Of a stretch of 5,406 bases of DNA, positions 5,094 through 5,406 are shown piece by piece. Source of the DNA: Nocardioides sp. GTDB lineage: Bacteria; Actinomycetota; Actinomycetes; Propionibacteriales; Nocardioidaceae. The DNA lies in assembly GCA_031177735.1 (NCBI GenBank), contig JAPSKJ010000176.1:1-5406 (forward strand). Reading direction: 5' to 3'. Under the pieces are notes generated by a model. That model searched no databases. It was not told where the DNA came from and was given only the letters and a program-made list of their open reading frames with translations. The position numbers were made by a program, and so were the translations under genes. The first letter of the stretch is position 1, and each line of letters opens with the position of its first letter.

Positions 5094-5406
5094 ATGAGGG
5101 CCGTGATGTACGGCGCCTGGGCGATCTTCGTGGTCGTCGCCGCTCTCTCCATCGTCCACTCGGTGCGCGCGACGCGACGCCTGGAGCGGCAGACCGCCGG
5201 TTGGCCACGGGTGACCGCTACCGTCACCGGGCACGTGCAGGGCTGGAGCAGTGGTGTCGGCGGGGCCAAGCCGAATGTTCGCTACTTTCCTGCGTATCAA
5301 TTCGTCGACCCGCACGGAACGCTATTTCGGGGTCAGTCGGAGATTCCCAGAGCAGGAATACCCGAACCGGGATCAACCATCGAAGTGGCCTACAACCCGG
5401 CGGACC
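5094..5406 (+). CDS. DUF3592-like membrane-anchored protein, N-terminal part (runs off window)
   Basis: 104 residues are visible. One hydrophobic segment, about 5-23 (MYGAWAIFVVVAALSIVHS), is followed by a basic stretch (RATRRLERQ, 25-33) and then a soluble region with the order typical of DUF3592 proteins: GWPRVTATVTGHVQG (36-50), PNVRYFPAYQFVDPHG (60-75), then PGSTIEVAYNPAD (92-104). The last part matches the family's closing V-x-YNP-x-D motif. The molecular function of DUF3592 is not established. Further helices after the soluble part, as in many members, would lie outside the window. Third codon positions in residues 59-104 are only about 59% G or C, with gga, cta, aga, ata and tca codons that are rare in the adhesin and oxidoreductase, which suggests later acquisition or low expression. 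The start is chosen for its ribosome binding site; a GTG at 5073 would add MFRRKIP. Confidence 0.78.
   Translation, partial: MRAVMYGAWAIFVVVAALSIVHSVRATRRLERQTAGWPRVTATVTGHVQGWSSGVGGAKPNVRYFPAYQFVDPHGTLFRGQSEIPRAGIPEPGSTIEVAYNPAD

Overview
The window is very GC-rich, and its convincing genes mostly use G or C at third codon positions. Together with the protein types (a CshA-like secreted surface protein with GEVED-type units, a bacterial berberine-bridge-like flavoprotein, and a DUF3592-like protein), this suggests a high-GC Gram-positive actinobacterium. A Nocardioidaceae-like or related lineage is a guess only; no marker gene fixes the genus.

Layout. Positions 1-1765 (minus strand) hold the N-terminal 588 residues of a large secreted, probable cell-surface adhesin: signal peptide, CshA-like non-repetitive domain, then one complete and one incomplete GEVED-type unit of about 180 residues. 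The gene runs out of the window at its 3' end. Positions 1766-2684 are a 919-base divergent gap with no convincing gene, but with several strong inverted repeats that could belong to the adhesin leader or to transcription punctuation. Positions 2685-4082 (plus) encode a complete 465-residue FAD-linked oxidoreductase of the VAO/berberine-bridge class, with the FAD-linking histidine but not the second cysteine link. Its stop codon sits in the loop of a perfect 8-bp hairpin. A convergent gene follows at 4197-4730 (minus), for a small four-helix membrane protein that I do not recognise. A divergent intergenic region of 363 bases, containing a cluster of ATCGA half-sites and a candidate -10 box, separates it from the start of a DUF3592-like membrane-anchored protein (5094 to the window end, plus). 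The visible part of that gene has clearly lower third-position GC than the rest.

The genes do not form an operon: orientations are minus, plus, minus, plus, each gene with its own intergenic control region. Nothing shows that they share a pathway. I found no tRNA, rRNA, CRISPR array, transposase, integrase, toxin-antitoxin pair or recognisable defence system. The best leads are the modular adhesin, the structured gap upstream of it, the unassigned flavoprotein substrate and the unassigned membrane protein. I do not see solid evidence of a new multi-gene system.
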